NCBI GenBank assembly: GCA_017621205.1
Contig: JAGATQ010000031.1
Span: forward strand, 1-64,000
Origin: Lachnospira sp.
GTDB taxonomy: Bacteria; Bacillota; Clostridia; Lachnospirales; Lachnospiraceae
Direction of reading: 5' to 3'
Length of the DNA stretch: 64,000 nt
The position numbers and the translations under genes are program-made. Below are positions 7,945 to 16,878 of the stretch, in pieces. Positions within the stretch are counted from its first letter, which is position 1; each line of letters opens with the position of its first letter. Under the pieces are notes generated by a model. That model searched no databases. It was not told the DNA's origin and saw only the letters and a program-made list of their open reading frames with translations.

Positions 7945-8838
7945 TTGAATAAAACAATAGAAAACCAATATTTTGAAGGCGAAAAACGATACGAAGATTT
8001 AACAATTACAGATAACTTTATGTTTGCAAAGGTGATGCTTAATGAACGGTTATGCAAGAAATTTTTAGAGATGGTTCTGCATATCAGAATCCGTAGTATA
8101 AAATACTACAATGATGAGCAGTCATTAAAAAAGTTTCATCACTCGAAGGGTATACGGCTGGATGTATATCTGAATGATGAAAAAGGCACAATTTATAATA
8201 TTGAGATGCAAAATTCCAGACATGCGAACCTTTTTAAGCGAAGCAGGTATTATCAGGGAATGATAGATTTGAATCTGTTAGAACCCGGGGATGATTACAA
8301 TAAGTTGGAACGAAGCTATGTCATCTTTATTTGTACATTTGATTTGTTTGGGAAAGGGCGGTATGTCTATACGTTCGAGAACCGATGTGTTGAGGAGCTT
8401 GATTTAGTCTTGCCTGATGAAGCAATAAAGGTGTTTATCAATACCACAGGAACTGTTGGCGATATTGATGAGGAATTCCTGGGCTTAATGAATTACTTTA
8501 ATGGAGAACTGCCAACAAAAGGAATTGCTAAAGAGATGCAGGAAGAAGTGAATCAAGTAAAGAAGAAGGAAGAATGGAGGGTGGAATATATGACAATGAT
8601 GGAGTTGGAACGGGAAAAATATCGGGAAGGAAGGGAACGGGGTCGAGAAGAAGGTATCGAGCAAGGCAGGGAAGAAGGCATCGAGCAAGGCAGGGAAGAA
8701 GGCATCGAGCAAGGCATACGTTATTCAGTTAAACAGGCATTAAAATATGGAGCGAATATAGATGATGTGATACGAGATATCATGCTTGAGTATGATATGA
8801 CAGAGGAATGGGTAAAGAAGATTCTGGATAAAAGGTAG
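7945..8838 (+). CDS. Rpn-family PD-(D/E)XK nuclease
   Basis: A 297-residue protein of the recombination-promoting nuclease family (often annotated as PD-(D/E)XK nuclease family transposase). The N-terminal half carries TDNFMFAKVM, the catalytic-type RLDVYLNDEKGTIYNIEMQ (Asp, then Glu-x-Gln, about residues 79-97) and YYQGMIDLNLL. The C-terminal quarter is Arg/Glu-rich with three copies of REEGIEQG. The TTG at 7945 is preferred because AAGGAG sits seven bases before it; the in-frame ATG at 7918 has no ribosome site. In Enterobacteria, related Rpn proteins are DNA endonucleases with anti-phage activity that are inhibited by a small product of an internal start. A similar internal start is visible here at 8590. 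Confidence 0.85.
   Translation: MNKTIENQYFEGEKRYEDLTITDNFMFAKVMLNERLCKKFLEMVLHIRIRSIKYYNDEQSLKKFHHSKGIRLDVYLNDEKGTIYNIEMQNSRHANLFKRSRYYQGMIDLNLLEPGDDYNKLERSYVIFICTFDLFGKGRYVYTFENRCVEELDLVLPDEAIKVFINTTGTVGDIDEEFLGLMNYFNGELPTKGIAKEMQEEVNQVKKKEEWRVEYMTMMELEREKYREGRERGREEGIEQGREEGIEQGREEGIEQGIRYSVKQALKYGANIDDVIRDIMLEYDMTEEWVKKILDKR
8590..8838 (+). CDS. Possible internal Rpn short form (RpnS-like)
   Basis: An in-frame ATG at 8590 is preceded by GGAGG at 8577-8581 with a nine-base gap. Translation from here would yield only the last 82 residues: the Arg/Glu repeat region and the C-terminal helix, without the nuclease domain. This is the layout described for intragenic Rpn antitoxins in E. coli. 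The ribosome site is seen; expression and inhibition are inferred. Confidence 0.4.
   Translation: MTMMELEREKYREGRERGREEGIEQGREEGIEQGREEGIEQGIRYSVKQALKYGANIDDVIRDIMLEYDMTEEWVKKILDKR
8644..8715 (+). repeat. 24-bp in-frame tandem repeat, three copies
   Basis: Three units encode REEGIEQG. Copies two and three are identical and the first differs slightly. Each gain or loss of a unit keeps the frame and changes the spacer in both the long and the short product. Confidence 0.9.
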
Positions 8839-8949
8839 TGAAGATTATTATTTTAATATAACTTGTTCATATTTCCCAGCTTTCAAAATCTATGGTTCTA
8901 TGTTATACTCGTTATACAAATAGTATAAGCATTAAGTGAGGTTTTGTAT

Positions 8950-10566
8950 ATGAAACGATGGATAAGTATATATTTAATTGTAATATTATTAACCATAACA
9001 GGACTTTCTGGTACAATTTCTACCCATGCGGACAGTATTTACATTATCCGTATCGGTCTGACCCAGAATTTAAAACAGCAGTCCAAGGTAAAGATATCAA
9101 CAAAAAAGATTGCTATCGGATATTGTGTGAATAACCGTTATTCGGAATATATTCATTTTACTAGTAAATCAGGGTTTACCTTTGCCCCTGCAACGGGGTA
9201 TTATCTGGTTTCCGACACAGTGTATCCGGATTACGCCTCTGTTAAAGCGGCTTATAATAAGGTTCGTAAGCTTTCTTCGGTGAAAAAATATACCTACATA
9301 TGCATGTCTGGTAAGAATAAATGGAACTTATATGTTGGAGGCTTGTCTGATGTAGCCAAGGTGTCCGGCTGGCAGACGAGTGTGGAGGATAAAGTATCTG
9401 GCAGTTTTTCCGTGACCTCCTATAATGGACACCGGGTAAAGATTACCGGGGGCGGTAACCGGTTGATTTATGATGGGGATGAGACAGGACAGTATGCACA
9501 GATTGCTGGGAATGTGTTAAATAAAAAGGGTTCTAAGACATTGAAGGTAAATGGTTATGAGTATCGGGGACGTATTGAGATTGGACCATTTGGCGGAGGT
9601 AAGCTGACGGTGATTAATATCACGAATGTGGAGAATTATCTGCGAGGCGTGGTGGGCAGTGAAATGAGCCGCTCGGCACCAATGGAAGCAATGAAAGCAC
9701 AGGCAATTGTTTCGAGAACATTTGCCCAGAATCATTGCAATAATTCCGGTGATACCAATATGTCAACCCCATATGGAATCAATGATGCACAAAATACCGG
9801 TTCCAATAATACACAAAAATATGGTGGTTATGCCAAGGAGAATAAAAGAGCTGTGGAGGCGGTAACCTCAACAAGAGGACGCTGCATTTATTCTTCGGGA
9901 AGCCAGATTAATGCCTCTTTTTTCCCTTCCAGTGGAGGGGCAACGGAATCCGCATTAAATATTTGGGGCAATAACCTTAGTTATTTAAGGATGGTTTCGG
10001 ATGTGGAGGAGCTTTCGTTAGGTGCAAAGCCTTGGAAGACGAGTTATTCTGGGGCAGAGCTTGGAAAATTAGTCGGACTTGGTACCGTGGAGAAGGTACA
10101 TGTAGATGCAACCACCGGGGCAAACCGTGTGGATTCCATTACCTTTACGGATACAACAGGCAAGACCGTAACCTTAAAGCATGATAATATCCGTGTACGG
10201 CTTGGATTAAATAGCACAAAGTTTAAGCTGCTTACAAAGGAGCATCCAGCAACAGAAGTGTTTATGAGCAATTCAGAGACAATTACGAATACAAAGTCAC
10301 TGAAAGATTGCTATGCAATCAGCGGTTCTGGAACTGTGAAAAGTCTGAATAATGGTCTGGAACAATATGTTGCAATTGGTGCAGATAATGCAGCTAATTA
10401 TATGGCAAACGATATTGTAAGGGACGGCGTGTTTACCTTTGCGGGTCTGGGCAAGGGACATGGTGCAGGCATGAGTCAGGCTGGAGCCACGGTTATGGCG
10501 ATGCGTGGTGCGGATTATGTGGAGATAATAAAGAAATATTATGGTTCGTCGGTTTCAATAAGGTAA
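8950..10566 (+). CDS. SpoIID/LytB-domain cell-wall protein
   Basis: A 538-residue exported protein. A signal peptide (residues 1-26, ending near THADS) is followed by about 130 residues that resemble a SPOR-like region. A SpoIID/LytB domain follows at roughly 180-538, with the typical VENYLRGVVGSEMS and EAMKAQAIVSRTFA, and ends with GKGHGAGMSQAGA and the final helix. SpoIID family members cleave stem-peptide-free glycan strands; the sporulation member works at engulfment. It is longer than classical SpoIID (about 340), so it may be a vegetative or accessory paralogue. GTGAGG before 8950 favours this ATG over the TTG at 8944. Confidence 0.85.
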   Translation: MKRWISIYLIVILLTITGLSGTISTHADSIYIIRIGLTQNLKQQSKVKISTKKIAIGYCVNNRYSEYIHFTSKSGFTFAPATGYYLVSDTVYPDYASVKAAYNKVRKLSSVKKYTYICMSGKNKWNLYVGGLSDVAKVSGWQTSVEDKVSGSFSVTSYNGHRVKITGGGNRLIYDGDETGQYAQIAGNVLNKKGSKTLKVNGYEYRGRIEIGPFGGGKLTVINITNVENYLRGVVGSEMSRSAPMEAMKAQAIVSRTFAQNHCNNSGDTNMSTPYGINDAQNTGSNNTQKYGGYAKENKRAVEAVTSTRGRCIYSSGSQINASFFPSSGGATESALNIWGNNLSYLRMVSDVEELSLGAKPWKTSYSGAELGKLVGLGTVEKVHVDATTGANRVDSITFTDTTGKTVTLKHDNIRVRLGLNSTKFKLLTKEHPATEVFMSNSETITNTKSLKDCYAISGSGTVKSLNNGLEQYVAIGADNAANYMANDIVRDGVFTFAGLGKGHGAGMSQAGATVMAMRGADYVEIIKKYYGSSVSIR

Positions 10567-10652
10567 AGAATCAGTACATTAAGGAAAGCTTACCATGTTC
10601 TTAATTGGGGATTATGAGACGGACAGGATGGCAGGAGGATAAGATACAAACA

Positions 10653-11702
10653 ATGGATACTATCAAGCAAGAAGGATTTCGTCTGCAGGATTACGATTAT
10701 GAGCTGCCGCAGGAGTTGATTGCACAGGACCCGCTTTCTAAGCGGGATTCTTCACGTCTGATGGTGGTGGATAGAAGAACCGGAGCTGTGAAACATAAGA
10801 TTTTTCACGACATTCTTGACTATCTTCATGAGGGAGATTGCCTTGTGATTAATAATACCAAAGTAATTCCTGCAAGACTGATGGGTACGAAGGAGGAGAC
10901 GGGAGCGACGATTGAGGTGCTGCTGCTAAAGCGAAGACAGGATAATGTATGGGAGACCTTGGTAAAGCCCGGAAAAAAGGCGAAACCGGGGGCAGTGATT
11001 TCTTTTGGCGATGGTCTGCTAAGGGGAAGGGTGGTTGATGTTGTGGAGGAAGGCAACCGCTTAATTCAATTTGAGTATGAGGGAATTTTTGAAGAAATAT
11101 TAGATCAGCTTGGGCAGATGCCCTTACCGCCATATATTACCCATAGGCTGGAGGATAAGAAGCGTTATCAGACCGTATATGCGAAGCACGATGGTTCTGC
11201 AGCAGCTCCCACAGCCGGGCTTCATTTTACGAAGGAGCTGCTTAGGCAGATTCAAGAAAAAGGTGTAGCTATTGCAAGTGTAACACTTCATGTAGGACTT
11301 GGCACCTTCCGTCCGGTTAAGGTAGACAATATTTTAGAACATCACATGCATTCGGAATTTTATCAGATTGAGGAAGAGGATGCTGCCTTGATTAACGAAA
11401 CGAAGCAAAGGGGAGGCAGAGTGATTTCCGTTGGGACTACCAGCACAAGAACGCTGGAATCGGTGGCGGATGCAGATGGTTTTTTGAAAGCGGGAAGTGG
11501 ATGGACAGATATTTTCATTTATCCGGGTTACAGCTTCAAATGTGTGGATGCTTTGATTACGAACTTTCATTTGCCACAATCTACACTGCTTATGCTTGTT
11601 TCTGCATTTTCTGACAGAGAAAAGATTCTTGCTGCTTATCAGGAGGCGGTGAAGGAGCGATACCGGTTCTTTTCCTTTGGGGATGCCATGCTTATAGTTT
11701 AG
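10653..11702 (+). CDS. queA: S-adenosylmethionine:tRNA ribosyltransferase-isomerase
   Basis: A 349-residue QueA. It transfers the ribosyl moiety of SAM to 7-deazaguanine in tRNA to form epoxyqueuosine. Diagnostic stretches are [13 protein letters not shown] near the N-terminus, [30 protein letters not shown] and the C-terminal [15 protein letters not shown]. The frame extends upstream to a TTG at 10605. The ATG at 10653 gives the usual family N-terminus, although its AGGAGG (10633-10638) is rather far (14 bases). No other queuosine genes are nearby. Confidence 0.95.
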   Translation: MDTIKQEGFRLQDYDYELPQELIAQDPLSKRDSSRLMVVDRRTGAVKHKIFHDILDYLHEGDCLVINNTKVIPARLMGTKEETGATIEVLLLKRRQDNVWETLVKPGKKAKPGAVISFGDGLLRGRVVDVVEEGNRLIQFEYEGIFEEILDQLGQMPLPPYITHRLEDKKRYQTVYAKHDGSAAAPTAGLHFTKELLRQIQEKGVAIASVTLHVGLGTFRPVKVDNILEHHMHSEFYQIEEEDAALINETKQRGGRVISVGTTSTRTLESVADADGFLKAGSGWTDIFIYPGYSFKCVDALITNFHLPQSTLLMLVSAFSDREKILAAYQEAVKERYRFFSFGDAMLIV

Positions 11703-11727
11703 TCAATAGTCTATACAGGACATAGGG

Positions 11728-11757
11728 AAAACCTCCGATTCATGGTCGGAGGTTTTT
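11728..11757 (+). terminator. Terminator after queA
   Basis: AAAACCTCCGA pairs with TCGGAGGTTTT across a seven-base loop and is followed by T residues. Confidence 0.9.
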
Positions 11758-11861
11758 CTATTCCCGTTTTTGAAGTATCTGGTATACAAACTTATATGTC
11801 AACAACCTCCCGTTATGCTTTTAAATTTTATATGAGTGTCTGAATTACCGTCAATTTTCCC

Positions 11862-11890
11862 TTGTATTTAAAAAGTCGGAATGTTATACT
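11862..11890 (+). promoter_or_regulatory. Promoter of the HD-domain gene
   Basis: TTGTAT, a 17-base spacer and TATACT, ending 43 bases before the start codon. Confidence 0.65.
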
Positions 11891-11933
11891 TTAGGGTGTT
11901 GTCGGTTTCTTAAGAGTCAGAAAGGAGCAGCGG

Positions 11934-12464
11934 ATGGTTACAAAAGCAGTTATGTTTGCTACGAAGGCACATGAGGGACAGGTTCGCAAAGCTACTAAGA
12001 TACCTTATATTCTTCATCCATTGGAGTGTGCGGTTATTGTTTCTGCTATGACGATGGATGAGGAGATGATTGCGGCTGCTCTGCTTCACGATACAGTAGA
12101 GGATTGTGAAGGGGTTACGGTAGAACTGATTCGCAAGGAGTTTGGTGACCGGGTGGCACGGTTTGTGGCAGGAGAGTCCGAGGATAAGTCCAAGAGCTGG
12201 CTGGAACGAAAGCAGGCGACAATTGACCATTTGCAGCATGCGGATATGGAGGAATGTATTCTCGTGTTAGCAGATAAGCTTTCCAATATCCGTTCCATAG
12301 TAAGGGATTACAAGGTATTTGGAGAGGATTTGTGGGAGCGGTTTAATGAAAAACATAAGGAGAAGATTGGCTGGTATTACCGTTCCATTGGGGAGGCAAT
12401 GGAGTGTTTATGTGAATATGCGGAATATCAGGAGTATATTAAGTTAGTAAATGAAGTGTTTTAA
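11934..12464 (+). CDS. HD-domain protein, RelA/SpoT-type hydrolase-like (MESH1-like)
   Basis: A 176-residue single-domain protein. Metal-binding residues of the RelA/SpoT hydrolase group are visible: His 28 (ILHPLE), His-Asp 52-53 and Glu-Asp 56-57 in LLHDTVEDCEG, and Asp 114 in VLADKLSNIRS. There is no synthetase, TGS or ACT domain, so it resembles stand-alone alarmone hydrolases that degrade (p)ppGpp. The same fold also occurs in nucleotide phosphohydrolases, so the substrate is not certain. It has its own promoter and an AAAGGAG site. The next gene is an L,D-transpeptidase. Confidence 0.75.
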   Translation: MVTKAVMFATKAHEGQVRKATKIPYILHPLECAVIVSAMTMDEEMIAAALLHDTVEDCEGVTVELIRKEFGDRVARFVAGESEDKSKSWLERKQATIDHLQHADMEECILVLADKLSNIRSIVRDYKVFGEDLWERFNEKHKEKIGWYYRSIGEAMECLCEYAEYQEYIKLVNEVF

Positions 12465-12554
12465 GGAGCTGGAGAATCCACTGCTATTGGTTATTCCATT
12501 GGCAAAGGCAGGATTCTTGGTTACTTAAACTGGTTGACTAGAAAGGAATGAGAC

Positions 12555-13937
12555 ATGATGCATAGTTATTTAGCAGAGGTAGGTAAGAAATGGATTTCGT
12601 TTTTTGTAGCCATTGTCTTACTGTTTTCATTTTTACCAGTAGGAAATAGTGCTATAGCAAGAGCGAAGGAGACTCAGCAAAAAGACAAATATCCTTATTT
12701 TTTACAGGTGAATAAGGGAACCAATGTTGTGACGGTTTATGGTAAGGATAGCAAGGGGAAATACACGGTGGCAGTAAAGGCATTTGTCTGTTCTACGGGT
12801 AACGACACGCCTCTTGGCACCTATAAGACACCGAACCGGTACCGATGGCAGCCGTTAATGGATGATGTGTGGGGACAGTATTGTACGCAGATTGTGGGTA
12901 ATATTTTGTTTCATTCGGTTTACTATATGACACAAAATCCGGCAGATTTGAATGTTCATGCTTATAACCAGCTGGGGACGACGGCATCCCACGGCTGTGT
13001 TCGCCTGACCTGTGGGGATGCAAAGTGGATTTATGATAATTGTGCCTTAGGGACAACGGTAAAGATTATCAATGGAACAGCGAAGAATGACCCCCTTGGA
13101 AAACCTAAGGCGATGAAGATTTCCACAAAATGGGATCCGACGGACCCGGCGCCACAGAATCCATGGCATAATCGTGAACTTAAGATTTCCGTGACGAAGA
13201 GTACAAGTCTGGAATATGGCACGAAAGTGAAGAATTTGAAAAGCTATGTCACAGTGACGGATGTATGCGGAGCAACAGTAAATAAATCAAAATACCTGAC
13301 GGTGGAAGGGAAGGTAAATACCAAGAAGCTTGGTACTTATGAGGTGACCTATACGACCAAGGATAAGGTAGGGAAAGTGAAAACCAAGGTGGTAAAGTTC
13401 AAGGTGGTGGATACCAAAAAACCACTACTGTCGGGTGTAGAGAACATAACAATTGAGCGTAACTCCCCCTTTGATCCTTATGAGGGTGTTTCTGCCAAGA
13501 TGCGTTCCGGTAAGGTGTTGAAGCAAAAGAAGATTAAAATATCCGGGGCTAAGGTTAACAGTAGTGTAATAGGTGTTTACCGGTTAACCTATCAGGTAAC
13601 CGGAACCAACAAAAAGACAGTCAAAAAGGTTCGCAAAGTAACCGTGGCTGACACACAGGCCCCCCTTGTAGAGAGTATTTCGGATACGGTATTGGAAGGT
13701 GCCTACGCTTCCCTGACCGAGGAGCAGAAGATAGAACAGATAAAAGCAGATGTGTCAGGCAAGCTGAAGGTGATAGATAATGGGGCAGTAGTGACGGACC
13801 CAGCGAAAATGACTTCTATCACAGCAGTGTCGAATGATGGTAGTAATTATATTGTTACAGTTACAGTGAGGGATATTGCCAAAAATCAGACTGTTATCAC
13901 CTGTAATTATACCTTGAAGGATACTAGTACATCATAA
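12555..13937 (+). CDS. Exported L,D-transpeptidase (YkuD) with bacterial Ig-like domains
   Basis: A 460-residue exported enzyme. It has a signal peptide (hydrophobic 13-34), then a YkuD domain with PLGTYKTPN, catalytic-site His 120 and the motif SHGCVRL with Cys 148. At least two Ig-like repeats follow (about 190-460, including DTKKP and DTQAP linkers). YkuD enzymes form 3-3 peptidoglycan cross-links or anchor proteins to the wall. The last codons (T-S-T-S-stop) lie inside the left arm of a 166-bp palindrome, so the present C-terminus and stop probably come from that repeat. AAAGGA is seven bases before the ATG. Confidence 0.88.
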   Translation: MMHSYLAEVGKKWISFFVAIVLLFSFLPVGNSAIARAKETQQKDKYPYFLQVNKGTNVVTVYGKDSKGKYTVAVKAFVCSTGNDTPLGTYKTPNRYRWQPLMDDVWGQYCTQIVGNILFHSVYYMTQNPADLNVHAYNQLGTTASHGCVRLTCGDAKWIYDNCALGTTVKIINGTAKNDPLGKPKAMKISTKWDPTDPAPQNPWHNRELKISVTKSTSLEYGTKVKNLKSYVTVTDVCGATVNKSKYLTVEGKVNTKKLGTYEVTYTTKDKVGKVKTKVVKFKVVDTKKPLLSGVENITIERNSPFDPYEGVSAKMRSGKVLKQKKIKISGAKVNSSVIGVYRLTYQVTGTNKKTVKKVRKVTVADTQAPLVESISDTVLEGAYASLTEEQKIEQIKADVSGKLKVIDNGAVVTDPAKMTSITAVSNDGSNYIVTVTVRDIAKNQTVITCNYTLKDTSTS

Positions 13938-14089
13938 ACTAAGTATCTTGCAGTTTGACTTGTCTAAACTTTCATCCGCTGCGTTGCATTTTCTAGCCGT
14001 AGCCACCGCTACGCCGTCAAAAATTCGCCTTGCAGAGTGAAAGTTTATTCTTCGCCAAACTATCAAGAACTTAATTTATGATGTACTAG
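13924..14089. repeat. Long imperfect palindrome, 166 bp (type A)
   Basis: The ends begin CTAGTACATCATAAA on both strands and continue with mostly paired inner arms (AAACTTTCA / TGAAAGTTT). The central loop contains CGTAGC/GCTACG. It overlaps the last 14 bases of the upstream gene and fills most of the gap before fhs. It resembles a palindromic non-autonomous mobile repeat; no open frame is inside. Confidence 0.8.
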
Positions 14090-14165
14090 GGCTTTGGTTC
14101 AGAACAATGGCATATCATAATGCTGTTTCATATATTAATTATGATGTTATAGGAGGATATTACCC

Positions 14166-15836
14166 ATGAAAACAGATATACAGATTGCACAGGAGGCAGA
14201 ATTGCTGCATATTAAGGAGGTTGCTGCACACCTTGGCATTGCAGAGGATGAATTAGAATTCTATGGTAAATATAAGGCCAAATTATCAGATGAACTGATG
14301 AACCGGGTGAAGGACCAGAAGGATGGAAAGTTAATTCTGGTTACTGCGATTAATCCGACTCCGGCAGGGGAAGGTAAGACAACGATTACGGTCGGCTTGG
14401 GAGAAGCCTTTGGGGTTCTTGGTAAAAAGGCAGTGATTGCTCTTCGTGAACCGTCCCTTGGACCTTGCTTTGGTATTAAAGGAGGGGCTGCCGGAGGTGG
14501 TTATGCACAGGTCGTTCCAATGGAGGACTTGAATCTTCATTTTACAGGAGATTTCCATGCGATTACCTCTGCCAATAATTTATTGGCTGCAATGCTTGAC
14601 AACCATTTACAGCAGGGCAATACTCTTCGGATTGATCCGAAGCAGATTGTATGGAAGCGTTGTCTGGATATGAATGACCGGGCACTCCGCAACGTCGTTA
14701 TCGGTATGGGTGGCAAGATGGATGGTGTTGTCCGTCAGGATCGCTTCCAGATAACAGTTGCCTCTGAGATTATGGCAATTTTATGTCTGGCAGATGATAT
14801 GACTGATTTAAAGAAACGCCTGAGTGAGATTATTGTTGCCTACAATGTGGATGGTGAACCGGTTACTGCTGCAGATTTAAAGGCGGTTGGCTCTATGGCA
14901 GCATTGTTAAAGGATGCTATTAAGCCGAATCTGATTCAGACCTTAGAGCATACCCCGGCACTGGTACACGGTGGTCCGTTTGCCAATATTGCCCATGGCT
15001 GCAATAGTGTGAGAGCGACTAAGACAGCATTGAAGCTTGCAGATTATGTCGTGACGGAGGCTGGCTTTGGTGCAGACCTTGGTGCGGAGAAGTTTCTTGA
15101 TATCAAGTGCCGGAAGGCAGGTTTAAAGCCGGATGCCATTGTATTGGTAGCAACGGTGCGTGCGTTAAAATACAATGGTGGTGTGGCAAAGGCTGACCTT
15201 GGGGAAGAGAATCTTGCTGCATTAAAGTCGGGTATCAGTAATCTGGAAAAACATATTGAGAATTTACAGAAGTTTCATGTTCCGGTGGTGGTTACACTCA
15301 ATCAGTTTGTATCTGATACAGAAGCAGAGATTGCATTTATAAAAAGCTTTTGTGAGGAGCGTGGCTGTGATTTTGCCCTTGCAAATGTCTGGGGAGAAGG
15401 TGGTCAGGGCGGTGTTGCTCTGGCAGAGACCATTTTAAACACCTTAGAGACCAAGCCATCGGAATATACTCCGCTTTATGCGGATGAGCTGTCCATTTCC
15501 GATAAAATTGAAACCATTGCCAGAGAAATTTATGGTGCCAGCGGGGTGACCTTTACTGCCGCCGCTAAGAAAGCCATGGATAGAATTGAGGCAATGGGAA
15601 TGGGTAATCTTCCGGTTTGTATGGCGAAAACCCAGTATAGTCTTTCGGATGATGCGAAGAAGCTTGGTCGTCCAACGGGCTTTACGATTTCTGTCAATGA
15701 AATCTATGTCAGTGCCGGGGCAGGCTTTGTAGTAGCAATTACCGGTTCTATTATGACGATGCCGGGATTGCCGAAGGTTCCTGCAGCGGAAGGGATTGAT
15801 GTGGATGATAATGGTGTGATTACGGGATTGTTTTAA
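14166..15836 (+). CDS. fhs: Formate-tetrahydrofolate ligase
   Basis: A 556-residue FTHFS, the normal family length. It makes 10-formyl-THF from formate, THF and ATP in one-carbon metabolism (and in the Wood-Ljungdahl methyl branch where present). The P-loop-like [45 protein letters not shown] and the C-terminal [15 protein letters not shown] are all present. AGGAGG precedes the ATG at a good distance. folD follows after a palindromic repeat, so the two C1 enzymes are neighbours. A formate/nitrite channel is encoded at 28800. Confidence 0.97.
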   Translation: MKTDIQIAQEAELLHIKEVAAHLGIAEDELEFYGKYKAKLSDELMNRVKDQKDGKLILVTAINPTPAGEGKTTITVGLGEAFGVLGKKAVIALREPSLGPCFGIKGGAAGGGYAQVVPMEDLNLHFTGDFHAITSANNLLAAMLDNHLQQGNTLRIDPKQIVWKRCLDMNDRALRNVVIGMGGKMDGVVRQDRFQITVASEIMAILCLADDMTDLKKRLSEIIVAYNVDGEPVTAADLKAVGSMAALLKDAIKPNLIQTLEHTPALVHGGPFANIAHGCNSVRATKTALKLADYVVTEAGFGADLGAEKFLDIKCRKAGLKPDAIVLVATVRALKYNGGVAKADLGEENLAALKSGISNLEKHIENLQKFHVPVVVTLNQFVSDTEAEIAFIKSFCEERGCDFALANVWGEGGQGGVALAETILNTLETKPSEYTPLYADELSISDKIETIAREIYGASGVTFTAAAKKAMDRIEAMGMGNLPVCMAKTQYSLSDDAKKLGRPTGFTISVNEIYVSAGAGFVVAITGSIMTMPGLPKVPAAEGIDVDDNGVITGLF

Positions 15837-15840
15837 AGGG

Positions 15841-15995
15841 AATAGGTAATTGTGAAACAATAAGTTACTGATACGATAGTCATAATATTATATATATTTA
15901 CTTCGTTGTCTTTGCTTTGCAAAGTACAAAGGCGTAAATATATATAATATTATGACTATCTGCCTAGGCAATTATAGGTTTCTCAATTGCCTATT
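15841..15995. repeat. Palindromic repeat, type B family (copy 1)
   Basis: A perfect 27-bp inverted repeat (15875-15901 with 15934-15960) starts GATAGTCATAAT and encloses a 32-base loop beginning TTCGTTGTC and ending TACAAAGGC. Imperfect outer arms extend the dyad (AATAGG at 15841, CCTATT at 15990-15995). Related copies lie at 36223 and 45921, and a collapsed copy at 56650. Confidence 0.92.
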
Positions 15996-16023
15996 AAAAA
16001 ATAAAGAAAGGAAAGAGGAAAAT

Positions 16024-16872
16024 ATGGCACAGCTAATTGATGGGAAACAGATTTCTACTGCAATAAAAGAGGAGTTAAAGGAGAAAGTTAGTTCTTTAAA
16101 AGAGGCTGGGAGAGAGGTTTGCCTTGCTGTGATTCAGGTTGGTGATGACAAGGCGTCCAGTGTATATGTGAACAATAAGAAAAAGGCATGTGAATATATT
16201 GGTATCCGTTCCCTAAGCTATCATCTGCCGGAGGAGACGAAGGAGGAGGAGCTGCTTTCGTTAATCGGTAAGCTAAACGAGGATGCATCGGTGAATGGAA
16301 TTCTGGTACAGCTTCCAGTGCCTGCACATATTGATGAGGATAGGGTGATTCAGGCGATTGCTCCTATGAAGGATGTGGATGGATTTCATCCGCAGAGTGT
16401 TGGAGCGCTGAGTATTGGACAGCCCGGCTTTGTATCCTGCACGCCTGCGGGAGTGGTTGCCCTGCTGAAACGAAGTGGTGTTGCTATTGAGGGAAAGGAA
16501 TGTGTTGTTATTGGCAGAAGTAACATTGTTGGTAAGCCTATGGCATTACTGTTACTTCGGGAGAATGGAACTGTTACCGTCTGCCATTCCAAGACCGCTG
16601 ATTTAAAAGAGGTTACTAAGAGGGCGGATATTCTGGTTGTTGCAATAGGAAGGCCACAGATGATTGATGCTTCTTATGTGAAGAAGGGGGCAGTAGTGAT
16701 TGATGTTGGCATTCACCGGGATGAGAATAACAAGCTCTGCGGGGATGTGGATTTTGCATCAGTTGAGCCGGTGGCATCAATGATTACTCCGGTTCCGGGA
16801 GGTGTCGGACCTATGACAATTGCGATGCTGATGAATAATGTTGTTGAAGCAGAAGGTATGCAGAGAGTGTAG
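16024..16872 (+). CDS. folD: Bifunctional methylene-THF dehydrogenase/cyclohydrolase
   Basis: A 282-residue FolD, the family norm. It interconverts 5,10-methylene-, methenyl- and 10-formyl-THF. Conserved VGDDKASSVYVNNKKKACE (with the catalytic Lys in YVNNKKK), GILVQLPVP, DVDGFHP, VVIGRSNIVGKP and PVPGGVGPMTIAML are visible. The frame is open back to 15952 inside the upstream palindrome, but GAAAGG/AGAGG before 16024 and family alignment support the ATG there. rimO follows after six bases. Confidence 0.97.
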   Translation: MAQLIDGKQISTAIKEELKEKVSSLKEAGREVCLAVIQVGDDKASSVYVNNKKKACEYIGIRSLSYHLPEETKEEELLSLIGKLNEDASVNGILVQLPVPAHIDEDRVIQAIAPMKDVDGFHPQSVGALSIGQPGFVSCTPAGVVALLKRSGVAIEGKECVVIGRSNIVGKPMALLLLRENGTVTVCHSKTADLKEVTKRADILVVAIGRPQMIDASYVKKGAVVIDVGIHRDENNKLCGDVDFASVEPVASMITPVPGGVGPMTIAMLMNNVVEAEGMQRV

Positions 16873-16878
16873 GATAAG

